Positions 9,087-18,150 of a stretch of DNA of 64,000 nucleotides are shown in pieces. A program made the translations under genes and the position numbers. Source of the DNA: an uncultured Bacteroidales bacterium (GTDB lineage: Bacteria; Bacteroidota; Bacteroidia; Bacteroidales; UBA932); the NCBI GenBank assembly GCA_944326245.1, contig CALVDF010000004.1, positions 1-64,000 of the forward strand, in the 5' to 3' direction. Below the pieces are notes generated by a model that worked only from the letters and a program-made list of their open reading frames with translations, was not told the origin of the DNA and made no database searches. The stretch's first letter is position 1; each line of letters starts with the position of its first letter.

Positions 9087-9105
9087 AAATTTTAGGATAG
9101 GGCAG
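9087..9105 (+). promoter_or_regulatory. Candidate ECF-dependent promoter before fecR
   Basis: The sequence contains TTTAGGATAGG, which recurs as TTTAGGGTAG before the SusC gene at 10018-10040. Both sit in the leader of a gene the local ECF sigma factor would be expected to control, and neither leader has a TAnnTTTG box. Assignment is by position and mutual similarity only. Confidence 0.35.
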
Positions 9106-9151
9106 GAGTTGATTGTATTATATAGACAAGGAAAAGATTAGAGACCCGATT

Positions 9152-10018
9152 ATGGAAGAAAAGCTGGATAAGGAAAAACTGAGTAAATTCAATGCCGAGG
9201 TCTTCTCGACCATGCCGGACGAGCCCTATCTGGGGCCTGTCCCGTCATTCGGCGGCAGGAGGCGGAAAACCCCTGCCGTGGACTGGTGTTTCCGTGCGGC
9301 GGCGGTTATCCTGGCCGGTCTTTTCTGCTGGTCGCTGCTGAGGACGGAGCCCCCCGTCGATCCGACTGTATTCACAGCCAGGGCGGCCGATGTATATACG
9401 GTGTCCAATGGTGTCCGGAGCCGTGTCGTCCTTCCAGATTCCTCCGTCGTCTGGCTCAACTGCGGCAGCGAGCTGCTCGTGGCCGATGATTATGAGAACG
9501 GCAACAGGGAGGTCGCCTTGCGCGGAGAAGGCTATTTTGACGTGCATTCCGACCCTTCGGACCCGTTCTATGTCCGCACCCCGGGAGGTCCTGCGGTCAG
9601 AGTCACAGGCACTGCCTTCAACCTTTCCTGCTATTCTCCGGACAGAGAGGTCAGGCTCACCCTGCTGAGGGGGTCTGTCCAGATGCTGACGGACGAAAAC
9701 AGCACCCTTGCAGTGGAGGAAGGTTCCAGAATTACTGTCAAGGACGGACACGCCTATATCAACAGGACTCCTGACATAGAAGGGGATATTGCCTGGACGA
9801 AGGGCACCCTGCATTTCGACAACACTCCGATGCCGGAGGTCCTGGAATCACTGGAACGCTGGTACGGGGTAGAGATAACGGTCAGTGACAGTTCCATATA
9901 CAGCAATTTCTTCACTGCGGATTTCCGCTCCGAGTCCATCACCCGCGTCCTGGAGCTCCTGGCCATCACCTGCGACATAGTCTATGCCGTGGACGGAAAT
10001 ATGATAACTCTCGGTTAA
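9152..10018 (+). CDS. FecR-family anti-sigma factor
   Basis: A protein of about 288 residues. It has a short cytoplasmic N-terminus that should bind the ECF sigma factor, one membrane segment (about 48-63, FRAAAVILAGLFCWSLL), then a periplasmic FecR domain (about 90-190, with GEGYFDVHSDPSDPF) and a C-terminal DUF4974/STN-like domain (FDNTPMPEVLESLERWYGV). The ATG at 9152 (MEEKLDKEKL) is preferred over an upstream TTG because the TTG lies only a few bases after the shared promoter-like motif. It should hold the sigma factor inactive until the SusC N-terminal domain signals. Confidence 0.88.
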   Translation: MEEKLDKEKLSKFNAEVFSTMPDEPYLGPVPSFGGRRRKTPAVDWCFRAAAVILAGLFCWSLLRTEPPVDPTVFTARAADVYTVSNGVRSRVVLPDSSVVWLNCGSELLVADDYENGNREVALRGEGYFDVHSDPSDPFYVRTPGGPAVRVTGTAFNLSCYSPDREVRLTLLRGSVQMLTDENSTLAVEEGSRITVKDGHAYINRTPDIEGDIAWTKGTLHFDNTPMPEVLESLERWYGVEITVSDSSIYSNFFTADFRSESITRVLELLAITCDIVYAVDGNMITLG

Positions 10019-10040
10019 ATTTTCTTTAGGGTAGTCCGGT
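10018..10040 (+). promoter_or_regulatory. Candidate ECF-dependent promoter before susC
   Basis: Contains TTTAGGGTAG, nine of ten bases shared with the motif upstream of fecR, 54 bases before the SusC start. It probably marks target promoters of the local ECF sigma factor. Confidence 0.35.
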
Positions 10041-10093
10041 GAAATATTGTAATTATTGTAGTCAGATGACTATAATAACCAATATTAACCGAG

Positions 10094-13000
10094 ATGAAAT
10101 CTACACCAGTTAAGTTTTTGCCGGCGCTTTTGATTACGCTGATGCTGTCACTGGCATCGGCCTCGGCGCAGCAGACCTATGAGGTGAACTGCAGTAACCT
10201 CAGACTTTCAGAAGTCCTCAAGGAAGTTACCCGGGAGACCGGTTACAACTTCGTTTACAGCAACAGCTCTGTGGATGTTTCCCAGACAGTTACAGTTAAC
10301 GTCAGCAGCCAGGACATCAAAGATGTCCTCGAAGCGGTCTTCGAAGGGACCGGTATTACCTGGACGCTGATGGATAAGCAGGTAGCCCTGCATCAGGAAC
10401 CTTCTCCTCAGGCTCAGGAGGCCTCTCCTCAGAAGGACGGCACCCGGCAGGGTGTCCGGATAATCCGCGGTCAGGTCCTGGAAGGCGAGGACCTGCCGCT
10501 GCCCGGAGCGGATGTCATAGTGAAAGGTACGTTCACGGGAGTATATACCGATGCTGACGGCTACTATGAGATAGAGGTGCCGGACAATCCGGAGGTGACT
10601 CTGGTGTTCAACTTCTTCGGCATGAGATCAAGGGAAGAACAGGTAGGTTCCCGCGACAGAATAAACGTAATCCTTCTTCCGGATGTCGAGATGCTGGATG
10701 CGTTAGTGGTTACCGGTTATCAGACCATCTCCAAGGAGAGGACTACCGGAGCCTTCGCCAAAGTCAATTCCGAACAGTTCGAGACCCAGCGTATCTCAAA
10801 TGTCAGCACCATGCTGGAGGGACGTGTCGCAGGTCTGACCGACGGGCAGATAAGGGGTGTCACATCCATGAACGGTCTGACTACCCCGCTCTACGTTATC
10901 GATGGCTTTCCGGTAGAGAAGACTACCAATGACGGCTACGGCAACTGGGTGGAGAGCGTGCCCGATATCAACCCAGAGGACATCCAGAGCATTACTGTCC
11001 TGAAGGATGCTGCCGCCGCTTCCATCTACGGAGCCCGTGCGGCGAACGGAGTGGTGGTCATCACTACCAAGAGGGCGCAGAAAGGCCAGATGAATGTGTC
11101 CTTCTCCGCCACATTGTCACTTCAGCCTTATTCCACTTACGCCGATAAGTACCTGGCCGATGCCGCCACTATGGTGGAACTTGAGCGCGAGTGGGCTGCC
11201 CAGAACCCTGACCTGCAGGGAGCCGGAGCAGCGGCATACGCCCAGGGACTGCTGGATGACAACACCTTCACCACACAGGGTATCCGCGCCCTGCTCCGCG
11301 GCTATGCAGGACAGATGACTCAGTCGGAGGTGGACGCACAGCTCGCGGCTCTTGCGGCTATGGGATACAGTTACTATGATGACATCGAGCGTTACGGCGC
11401 CCGCAACCCTTTCAGCCAGCAGTACAACCTCTCGTTCGGAAGGGGCAGCGAGAAGAATACGTTCAATGCCTCCATCACCTACCGCAACAACCTGGGAAGC
11501 GACAAATACACCGATAATGACGATATCGGCATCAACATTCAGAATACCACTCAGATAACCAAGTGGCTCACCCTGGACGTGGGTACCTATCTCAATTACG
11601 GCAGCGGCAGTACCCAGAGTTTCAGCCTCTTCTCCCCCGGATATACCTACATGCCCTACGACAGGCTGGTGAACGGGGACGGCTCGTACTATACCAACCG
11701 TCAGGAAGACAGGTACTCTGCATACAATATGAGTATCCTCAACTCGAACGGTCTGTATAATCTCGACATCACTCCCCTTGACGAGATAGGCATGAACCTG
11801 ACCCGTCAGAAGAATTTCAGTAACCGTACATACGCCCGCCTTGCCATTAAGTTCACTGACTGGCTGAAGTACACCGCCTCCTTCCAGTACGAGTATGCCA
11901 ATTACGCTACGGAACAGCTGCGCAGCAAGGACTCCTACGATGTCCGCAATACAGTCAATACATACGCTTCCTCCAACGGAGACGGAACGGCGACCTTCAA
12001 CATCCCTTACGGAAACATTTATTTTACTTCAAACAATATTACCAGAGCGTACAACTTCCGCCAGCAGCTGGATTTCAACAAGACTTTCGCCGAAAAGCAC
12101 GAGGTGACGGTGCTGGTGGGAACCGAGACCAGGGAGAACAAGAACAATTATGAGAACCGCACTCTCTACAACTACGACCCGGATCTGATGACCTATTCCC
12201 TGATTGACCAGGTCGGCCTGAGCTCCATGAGCAGCATCTGGGGCTGGGGAAGTTTCACTAACCATAATACTGCCTATCTCCTGGAGCTGGTGAACCGCTA
12301 CGTGTCGTTCTACGGCAATGCGGCCTACACCTACGACGGCCGGTACACCGTGAGCGGAAGTATCCGCTGGGACAAGACCAACCTCTTTTCCACCGGCTCC
12401 AAATATCAGAAACGTCCTATCTGGTCCGTGGGGGCCAGCTGGAACATCGACCGCGAGGAATTCATGCAGGGTGCCGACTGGGTCGATATGCTCAAACTGC
12501 GTTTCAGCTATGGTATCGGCGGTAACATCGCGAAGAATTCAGCCCCGTACATGACGGCCAACTTCGGTTCCAACCAGCATGTGGGCGGTATCTCCGGAAC
12601 TATTCAGAGCCGCCCGAACCCCAATCTGAGATGGGAGAAGACAGCCACCACCAACGTCGGAGTGGACTTCTCCCTGCTGGGCAACAGGCTGAGCGGTACG
12701 GTGGAGTACTACTATAAAAACGGTACAGACCTCCTGGCCAATACCAACGGTGTACCGACCGAGGGCTGGGGCTACAGCACCTACACCATCAACAACGGAG
12801 AGATGGTCAACGAGGGCTTTGAGATCTCCCTGAACGGTACGGCGGTAAGCACCAGTGACTGGAGATTTGACATAGGCGCTATCTTCAGCTACAACAGGAA
12901 TGAGGTGACCTACGTCAATGTGGAGGCCCCGGTGTCCTACCTCCTGATTGATCATCCTACGGCCTATCCCCGCATCGGAAATCCCTACAACGCCATCTAC

Positions 13001-13600
13001 GGCTACCGGTGGGCAGGTTTGAGCGAACAGGGAACCCCTCAGCTCTACGACCGTAACGGAGAACTGTACGATGACATGACTCCGTCCGATATCGAGGACC
13101 TGCTCTATTTCGGAACGACAGTGCCTGTTTACAGCGGTGCGCTTAACCTCAATCTCAGGTGGCGCAACTGGGAACTGGCGGCTCAGTTCCTCTTCGAGGG
13201 CGGGCACAAGATGCGAAATACCAGCCTTCCGTTCATCAACGGCAGCATAGCTCCTGTAAGCAACCGTATATCCGACCGCTGGCAGCAGCCCGGTGACGAG
13301 GCCCATACGGACGTACCCCGCTACATCTCTTCCGAGAACCCGCTGTACAACTACAACTATTACAGCATGTACGCCCAGTCCTCCATCAATATCATAGATG
13401 CCTCCAACCTCTCCCTGAACAACCTGTCGCTTACCTACAGACTCCCTTCCAATGCCTGCAGCAAGATGGCCATGAAGAGCGCGCGCATCATGCTGGCAGC
13501 GGAGAACCTCTTCATGATAGCGGCAAGTCCCGAGGCCAAATACCTGCTGGGAGGCTACAACAAGCCGACCTTCATTCTCGGCCTTTATTTGAATTTCTAA
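10094..13600 (+). CDS. SusC-like TonB-dependent receptor with N-terminal STN signalling domain
   Basis: A 1168-residue outer-membrane importer. The order of parts is: signal peptide (1-26, ASASAQ); STN domain (about 30-100, LRLSEVLKEVTRETGYNFVY), which talks to FecR; carboxypeptidase-regulatory-like beta domain (about 117-195, RIIRGQVLEGEDLPLPGADV); TonB plug (about 205-330, with SITVLKDAAAASIYGARAA, the SusC signature); and a 22-strand barrel ending in an aromatic residue (GLYLNF). It forms a lidded complex with the SusD protein encoded 11-20 bases downstream. The cargo is unknown. With no glycoside hydrolase but a TlpA-like protein and DsbD downstream and a dipeptidyl-peptidase upstream, a peptide or thiol-containing ligand is my inference. 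Confidence 0.93.
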   Translation: MKSTPVKFLPALLITLMLSLASASAQQTYEVNCSNLRLSEVLKEVTRETGYNFVYSNSSVDVSQTVTVNVSSQDIKDVLEAVFEGTGITWTLMDKQVALHQEPSPQAQEASPQKDGTRQGVRIIRGQVLEGEDLPLPGADVIVKGTFTGVYTDADGYYEIEVPDNPEVTLVFNFFGMRSREEQVGSRDRINVILLPDVEMLDALVVTGYQTISKERTTGAFAKVNSEQFETQRISNVSTMLEGRVAGLTDGQIRGVTSMNGLTTPLYVIDGFPVEKTTNDGYGNWVESVPDINPEDIQSITVLKDAAAASIYGARAANGVVVITTKRAQKGQMNVSFSATLSLQPYSTYADKYLADAATMVELEREWAAQNPDLQGAGAAAYAQGLLDDNTFTTQGIRALLRGYAGQMTQSEVDAQLAALAAMGYSYYDDIERYGARNPFSQQYNLSFGRGSEKNTFNASITYRNNLGSDKYTDNDDIGINIQNTTQITKWLTLDVGTYLNYGSGSTQSFSLFSPGYTYMPYDRLVNGDGSYYTNRQEDRYSAYNMSILNSNGLYNLDITPLDEIGMNLTRQKNFSNRTYARLAIKFTDWLKYTASFQYEYANYATEQLRSKDSYDVRNTVNTYASSNGDGTATFNIPYGNIYFTSNNITRAYNFRQQLDFNKTFAEKHEVTVLVGTETRENKNNYENRTLYNYDPDLMTYSLIDQVGLSSMSSIWGWGSFTNHNTAYLLELVNRYVSFYGNAAYTYDGRYTVSGSIRWDKTNLFSTGSKYQKRPIWSVGASWNIDREEFMQGADWVDMLKLRFSYGIGGNIAKNSAPYMTANFGSNQHVGGISGTIQSRPNPNLRWEKTATTNVGVDFSLLGNRLSGTVEYYYKNGTDLLANTNGVPTEGWGYSTYTINNGEMVNEGFEISLNGTAVSTSDWRFDIGAIFSYNRNEVTYVNVEAPVSYLLIDHPTAYPRIGNPYNAIYGYRWAGLSEQGTPQLYDRNGELYDDMTPSDIEDLLYFGTTVPVYSGALNLNLRWRNWELAAQFLFEGGHKMRNTSLPFINGSIAPVSNRISDRWQQPGDEAHTDVPRYISSENPLYNYNYYSMYAQSSINIIDASNLSLNNLSLTYRLPSNACSKMAMKSARIMLAAENLFMIAASPEAKYLLGGYNKPTFILGLYLNF

Positions 13601-13620
13601 CGTAGATAAAAATGATACTT

Positions 13621-15030
13621 ATGAAAAAGTTTCTGTACATATTCATCATAGCATGCCTTCCGGTCTTCTCGTCATGCGACGATTACCTGAATATCGTTCC
13701 TAAGGGAGAGAAGATACCCACTACGCTTGCAGACTTCGAGTCACTGCTGCGTGACGAGTACACCATCGGACAGACTCCCGTCAGCAACGCCCTTTATCTG
13801 CTGAATGACTACTATGTGACCGTCTCCAATCTCAACAGTCCCACCCTTACCCGGGCCAACTACATGTGGGATGAGTCGGCCGACCGTATCATGCTGAACA
13901 ACTCGGATGAGGGTACATATTATCGGATGTACTCCGCTATTTCTTCCTGCAACCTTATAATTGAATACGTCCCCACTGCAACCGAGGCTACTGATGCCGA
14001 GCGTGCGGAGGTGATAGCATACGCCAAGGTCATCCGTTCCCTCTGCTACTATGTGCTGGTCAACTACTATGCCGACACCTACGAGGCCGCTACAGCAGGA
14101 GAGAAACTGAGCGTGCCCCTCATTACCAGTTCGGTGATAGATGCTCCCAGCGAGCAGGTGACCATACAGGAGATGTATGACTTCATCATCCAGGGAGTGG
14201 AGGAAGCCATAGACGGAGGTCTGCCCGAGGAGTCCATGACGGTGATACATCCGAACCTTGGTGCAGCCTACGCTCTCCTGGCCCGTGTCTACCTCCAGAT
14301 GCAGGACTATACCAAGGCTCTGGAGTATGCGGAGCTTGCTCTGGGCCAGAACAGCGCTCTTTACGACTGGAATGCTTATTATGACGACCATATCGCCGCC
14401 ATAGAGAATCCCGACGACTATACAGGCCTGCCTACCCCGACAGACTATTCCTACGTGGAGAATTACTATTTCCGCTGCGGCAACGGCTCTCCCAACTACA
14501 CCACCTACGAACTGGATATTCCGGTATGGAGGGCAGAGTGCTTCGAGGATGGAGACGCCAAGTTCATGTCCCGCTGGAAATACCGTTCCGAGAACCAGGA
14601 TACCTACTATGACGGAGTGGGCAACGGATATTTCAACTGGGGCGGACTCACCACCTGCGAGGTCTACCTCATCAAGGCCGAGTGCCTGGCCCGCGGTGGA
14701 GACATCTCCGGTGCCATGGACGTGCTCAACACCGTGCGCCAGACCCGTATCCGTCCGGATGTGTACGCGCCTCTGACCGCAGCAGACCTTGAGGAGGCCA
14801 TTGACCTTATCCGCCGGACCAAGGACAACGAGCTGATTTTCTCCATCGTGCCCTTCGCCGACGCCCGCCGCTTCAACGCCGAAGGTACCTACGCCCGCAC
14901 CCTGACCAAGGAATACGACGGCCGGACCTATACCCTCAGCCCCGGCTCTCATTTATGGACCATGCCATTCCCGGCCGGAGCCATCAACAACCCCGGAAAC
15001 GGCACCATTACGCAGAATGTAGACAGATAA
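13621..15030 (+). CDS. SusD-like surface lipoprotein
   Basis: A protein of about 469 residues from the preferred ATG at 13621 (an in-frame ATG at 13612 is also possible). The lipoprotein signal ends VFSSC, followed directly by Asp-Asp, which fits export to the cell surface. The SusD fold is supported by EYVPTATEATDAERAEVIAYA (broken motif AEVIAYAKVIRSLCYYVLV), tetratricopeptide-like helices (AYALLARVYLQMQDY) and the RagB/SusD C-terminal segment with NDNELIF-type TKDNELIFSI and SPGSHLWTMPFP. It would act as the lid and ligand-binding partner of the upstream SusC. Its N-terminal part resembles SusD proteins of RagB type, but specificity cannot be read. Confidence 0.92.
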   Translation: MKKFLYIFIIACLPVFSSCDDYLNIVPKGEKIPTTLADFESLLRDEYTIGQTPVSNALYLLNDYYVTVSNLNSPTLTRANYMWDESADRIMLNNSDEGTYYRMYSAISSCNLIIEYVPTATEATDAERAEVIAYAKVIRSLCYYVLVNYYADTYEAATAGEKLSVPLITSSVIDAPSEQVTIQEMYDFIIQGVEEAIDGGLPEESMTVIHPNLGAAYALLARVYLQMQDYTKALEYAELALGQNSALYDWNAYYDDHIAAIENPDDYTGLPTPTDYSYVENYYFRCGNGSPNYTTYELDIPVWRAECFEDGDAKFMSRWKYRSENQDTYYDGVGNGYFNWGGLTTCEVYLIKAECLARGGDISGAMDVLNTVRQTRIRPDVYAPLTAADLEEAIDLIRRTKDNELIFSIVPFADARRFNAEGTYARTLTKEYDGRTYTLSPGSHLWTMPFPAGAINNPGNGTITQNVDR

Positions 15031-15047
15031 CATAAAATCAATGTAAA

Positions 15048-16229
15048 ATGAAAAGTAATCTTTTTAAACTGGTTCTCCTCTTCGCATCTGTCGCAGCTGT
15101 CTCGGCATGCGGCCCGAAGGCGCCAAAGGGCGGTTACATCATCAAGGGTTCAGTCGAGGGTATCCCCGACAATGCGGTCGTTCAGCTTATACCTGTCGCT
15201 CACGAGGTGATGGATCCTCTGGCGGAGGCAACCGTAACGGACGGTAAGTTTACCTTCACCGGTATCGTGGAGCAGCCTACGGCCGTGTCGCTGATAGTGA
15301 AGGATGCCTACGGCTACCGCAATCTCATGGTGGAAAATACCAAAATGGAGATATCGGGCTCAGTGTCATCCTCTGCCGACGCTGACGGCACGGCAAGTTA
15401 TGGACTGGGAACTCTCAAGGTGACCGGCTCTCCTATGAGTGACCGTTACTATGAGCTCATGCAGGTCCGCTACGGCATGGATTCGGTTTTCAGTGCCAAT
15501 CAGCGCAGGCATGCAGAGATAATCGCTGCCATCGGAGAGGCAAAGGGAAAGGGCGATACCAGGAAGGTCGAGGAACTCATGAACAGCAAGGCAGGAAAAG
15601 CAATGCTGGCAGACGAGCATAAGTTCTTCAGCACCTTGGATTCCTTGTACAACAAGACTTTCATGGACAACAAGGACTCTTTCTGGGCACCCCTGATGAT
15701 GATATCCCTGACGACATATCTGTCCGAGGACATGCGTCCCGTATATGAGGCTTTCAGCCAGGAGGCTAAGGATTCCTATTATGGAAAGATGGTGCGTGCC
15801 GAACTGTATCCCGCCGGAATGATAGGTGAGAAGGTGCCCGACTTCACCGTCAAGGACGCTTCCGGAAAGGAATATTCCCTTGCGCAGCTCAGTGAGGGCA
15901 AGAAATACATCCTGATCGATTTCTGGGCATCGTGGTGCGCCCCCTGCCGTAGGGAGATACCCAACCTCAGGAATCTCTATGCCAAGTACAGCTCCAAAGG
16001 TTTCCAGATTATAAGCATCTCCAGAGACAAAAATGCGGAGGACTGGAAGAAAGCCATCGAGGATGAGCAGCTTACATGGCCCAACTTCCTCGATGAGTCC
16101 GACATTGCCAAACTCTACAAGGTGAGGGCCATCCCTACGATGTACCTTGTGGATGCAGACGGCCGTATCGTGGCTGAGAATGTCCGTGGAGAGGCTCTGG
16201 CTGAGAAAGTAGCCGAACTGTTCAAATAA
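15048..16229 (+). CDS. TlpA-like thioredoxin-fold lipoprotein (DUF4369 + AhpC/TSA-Redoxin)
   Basis: A 393-residue lipoprotein with lipobox VSAC at about residue 21. Residues about 28-130 look like the DUF4369 beta domain common in Bacteroidales. Residues about 260-393 form a thioredoxin-like domain with the redox motif WASWCAPCRREIP and the cis-Pro region RAIPTMYLV. Such proteins reduce disulfides in the periplasm and are recharged by DsbD or CcdA. The DsbD gene is immediately downstream (7 bases), so the two very likely form an electron-transfer pair. The position after susD suggests its substrate relates to what SusCD imports. Confidence 0.9.
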   Translation: MKSNLFKLVLLFASVAAVSACGPKAPKGGYIIKGSVEGIPDNAVVQLIPVAHEVMDPLAEATVTDGKFTFTGIVEQPTAVSLIVKDAYGYRNLMVENTKMEISGSVSSSADADGTASYGLGTLKVTGSPMSDRYYELMQVRYGMDSVFSANQRRHAEIIAAIGEAKGKGDTRKVEELMNSKAGKAMLADEHKFFSTLDSLYNKTFMDNKDSFWAPLMMISLTTYLSEDMRPVYEAFSQEAKDSYYGKMVRAELYPAGMIGEKVPDFTVKDASGKEYSLAQLSEGKKYILIDFWASWCAPCRREIPNLRNLYAKYSSKGFQIISISRDKNAEDWKKAIEDEQLTWPNFLDESDIAKLYKVRAIPTMYLVDADGRIVAENVRGEALAEKVAELFK

Positions 16230-16236
16230 ATTGACT

Positions 16237-18090
16237 ATGAACTTCAAAAGAACTGTCATGGCCGTCTTAGCCGGCCTTATAGCCCTGTGCGCCAGCGCAC
16301 AGGGCGTAATCTCAGTAGACTCGAAAGCCTCCGTCCTGCCCGACGGCAACGTCGAGCTGCTGCTGACCGTCAGCCTCGAACCGGGCTGGTACATGTACAG
16401 CACCGTTCCGGTGAGCGGCGGTCCGATGGCCACCTCCTTCACCGCCGACGAAAGCTCCGCCTTCACCCTCTCCGGAGGGCTGCAGGACGTTGAGGAGGCC
16501 CACGTCAAACTAGACGAGGGCTTCGGCATCGACGTCAAGTACTTCGAGGGCACCGCGCAATTCCGCCAGGTCATCGTCCCTGCCTCGCAGGAGACCTTCA
16601 CAGTGACCGGATACCTCGAGTACCAGACCTGCAACGGGGCAGAGTGCACCCTCAACGAGAGCGAGGTCTCCGTCAAGGTGGACCCCACGGCAGCGCCGGG
16701 AGAGGCATCCGCAGCCCCCTCCAAGGGCGGTAAGGCGGCCGGCCAGGGCTTCTGGAGCTTCCTGCTCATAGCCTTCCTCGCCGGACTCGCCGGGGTCATC
16801 ACCCCCTGCGTCTTCCCCATGATACCCATGACCGTGGGCTTCCTCATCGGAGGTGGCAGCACCAAACGTGCGGGCATCATGAAGGGAGTCATCTTCGGCC
16901 TCTCCATCATGGTCATCTACACCCTCCTCGGACTCGTCGTGGCCCTCTTCCAGAGCACCGCGGCCACCGACGCCATCGGCACACACTGGATACCCAACCT
17001 CATCTTCGCCCTCCTCTTCCTCGTCTTCGCCGTGTCGTTCCTCGGCGCGTTCGAGATAACCCTGCCCTCGGGCCTGGCCAACAAGGCCGACCGCGAGGCC
17101 GACAAGGGAGGGTACGTGGCCGCCTTCTTCGTGGCCCTGGCGATGGTCATCGTCTCCTTCTCCTGCACCGGCCCCTTCGTGGGCTCGATCCTCGCCGCCG
17201 CCGTCCTCGACGGGGTGGCCCTCAGGCCCATCGTCGGCATGGCCGTCTTCGGACTGGGATTCTCCCTGCCCTTCGTCGTCCTCTCCTTCTTCCCCGGAGT
17301 GATGAAGAAGCTCCCGAAGTCCGGCGGCTGGCTCAACATGGTCAAGGTCGTATTCGCCTACATCATGCTCGCCTTCGCCATGAAGTTCCTCTACAACATC
17401 GACGCGTACTTCGGATGGGGCGTCATCACCCGCCTGGGCTTCATCGCCACGTGGGCAGTCCTCGCCCTGCTGCTCGGCCTATACTTCCTCGGAGTCTTCC
17501 GCACCAGCCACGACTCCCCCACTGAGGGCATTGGCTGGGGCAGGCACATCGCAGGAATCGTCTGCATCACATTTGCCTTCTACCTCATCCCCGGCCTCTT
17601 CGGAGCCCCGCTCCAGAGCATTTCCGGCCTCATTCCTCCGATGGACGGCTCCACACTGACAATATCCTCAGGGAACAATGCCGCCGGCGCAGGGGACAAC
17701 ACAGCTGCCTCGGGCTACTCCACCATAAAGAGCTATACCAACCTCGAAGAGGCTCTCGCCGAAAGCAAGGCTGCCGGCAAACCGGTGTTCATCGCCTTCA
17801 AGTCCCACACCTGCAGCGTGTGCAAGCAGATGGAGGCAACGGTACTCTCCTCTGCGGCAGTAATGGAGAAACTTTCTGCAGACTTCGTGATCGCAAATCT
17901 GTATGTGGATGATAAAACAGAAGATCCTGAGTTCCGCACTCTCGGACGCCGCTACCGCGACTTCGAGATGAAGCAGTTCGCCTCGGCGTCCCAGCCGCTT
18001 TACGCAGTGGTGGATTCTGAAGGCAAAACACTCTCAGGCCCCATCGGAAGCTGCTCCGAGGAGGAATTCCTGGAGTTTCTGAATTTCTAA
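16237..18090 (+). CDS. dsbD: Thiol:disulfide interchange protein DsbD
   Basis: A protein of about 617 residues with the full three-domain DsbD plan. After a signal peptide (CASAQG) the periplasmic alpha domain has the Cys pair in QTCNGAEC. The membrane beta domain has eight segments with redox cysteines in ITPCVFPMIP and FSCTGPFVG. The C-terminal thioredoxin gamma domain has HTCSVCKQM. It moves electrons from cytoplasmic thioredoxin to periplasmic partners, here most likely the TlpA-like protein just upstream. ATG at 16237 is preferred over TTG at 16231. The alpha and beta domain coding sequence is nearly saturated with C-ending codons (Leu CTC rather than CTG), while the last 150 codons return to the local pattern. 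Confidence 0.93.
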   Translation: MNFKRTVMAVLAGLIALCASAQGVISVDSKASVLPDGNVELLLTVSLEPGWYMYSTVPVSGGPMATSFTADESSAFTLSGGLQDVEEAHVKLDEGFGIDVKYFEGTAQFRQVIVPASQETFTVTGYLEYQTCNGAECTLNESEVSVKVDPTAAPGEASAAPSKGGKAAGQGFWSFLLIAFLAGLAGVITPCVFPMIPMTVGFLIGGGSTKRAGIMKGVIFGLSIMVIYTLLGLVVALFQSTAATDAIGTHWIPNLIFALLFLVFAVSFLGAFEITLPSGLANKADREADKGGYVAAFFVALAMVIVSFSCTGPFVGSILAAAVLDGVALRPIVGMAVFGLGFSLPFVVLSFFPGVMKKLPKSGGWLNMVKVVFAYIMLAFAMKFLYNIDAYFGWGVITRLGFIATWAVLALLLGLYFLGVFRTSHDSPTEGIGWGRHIAGIVCITFAFYLIPGLFGAPLQSISGLIPPMDGSTLTISSGNNAAGAGDNTAASGYSTIKSYTNLEEALAESKAAGKPVFIAFKSHTCSVCKQMEATVLSSAAVMEKLSADFVIANLYVDDKTEDPEFRTLGRRYRDFEMKQFASASQPLYAVVDSEGKTLSGPIGSCSEEEFLEFLNF

Positions 18091-18113
18091 ATGACCCTTT
18101 GTGTTACGATGAT

Positions 18114-18150
18114 GGGCCCGGTGAACCACTGACGCCGGACCCATTTTTAT
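18114..18150. terminator. Rho-independent terminator, bidirectional
   Basis: GGGCCCGG and CCGGACCC form an eight-pair stem with one mismatch and a 13-base loop, followed by a T-rich tract. It lies between the ends of dsbD and the convergent AAA+ ATPase gene. Confidence 0.6.

Noticed and set aside
15366-16916. A 516-codon minus-strand frame over the TlpA-like and dsbD genes
   Set aside because: Shadow of two well-supported genes; low-complexity composition and no start signals.
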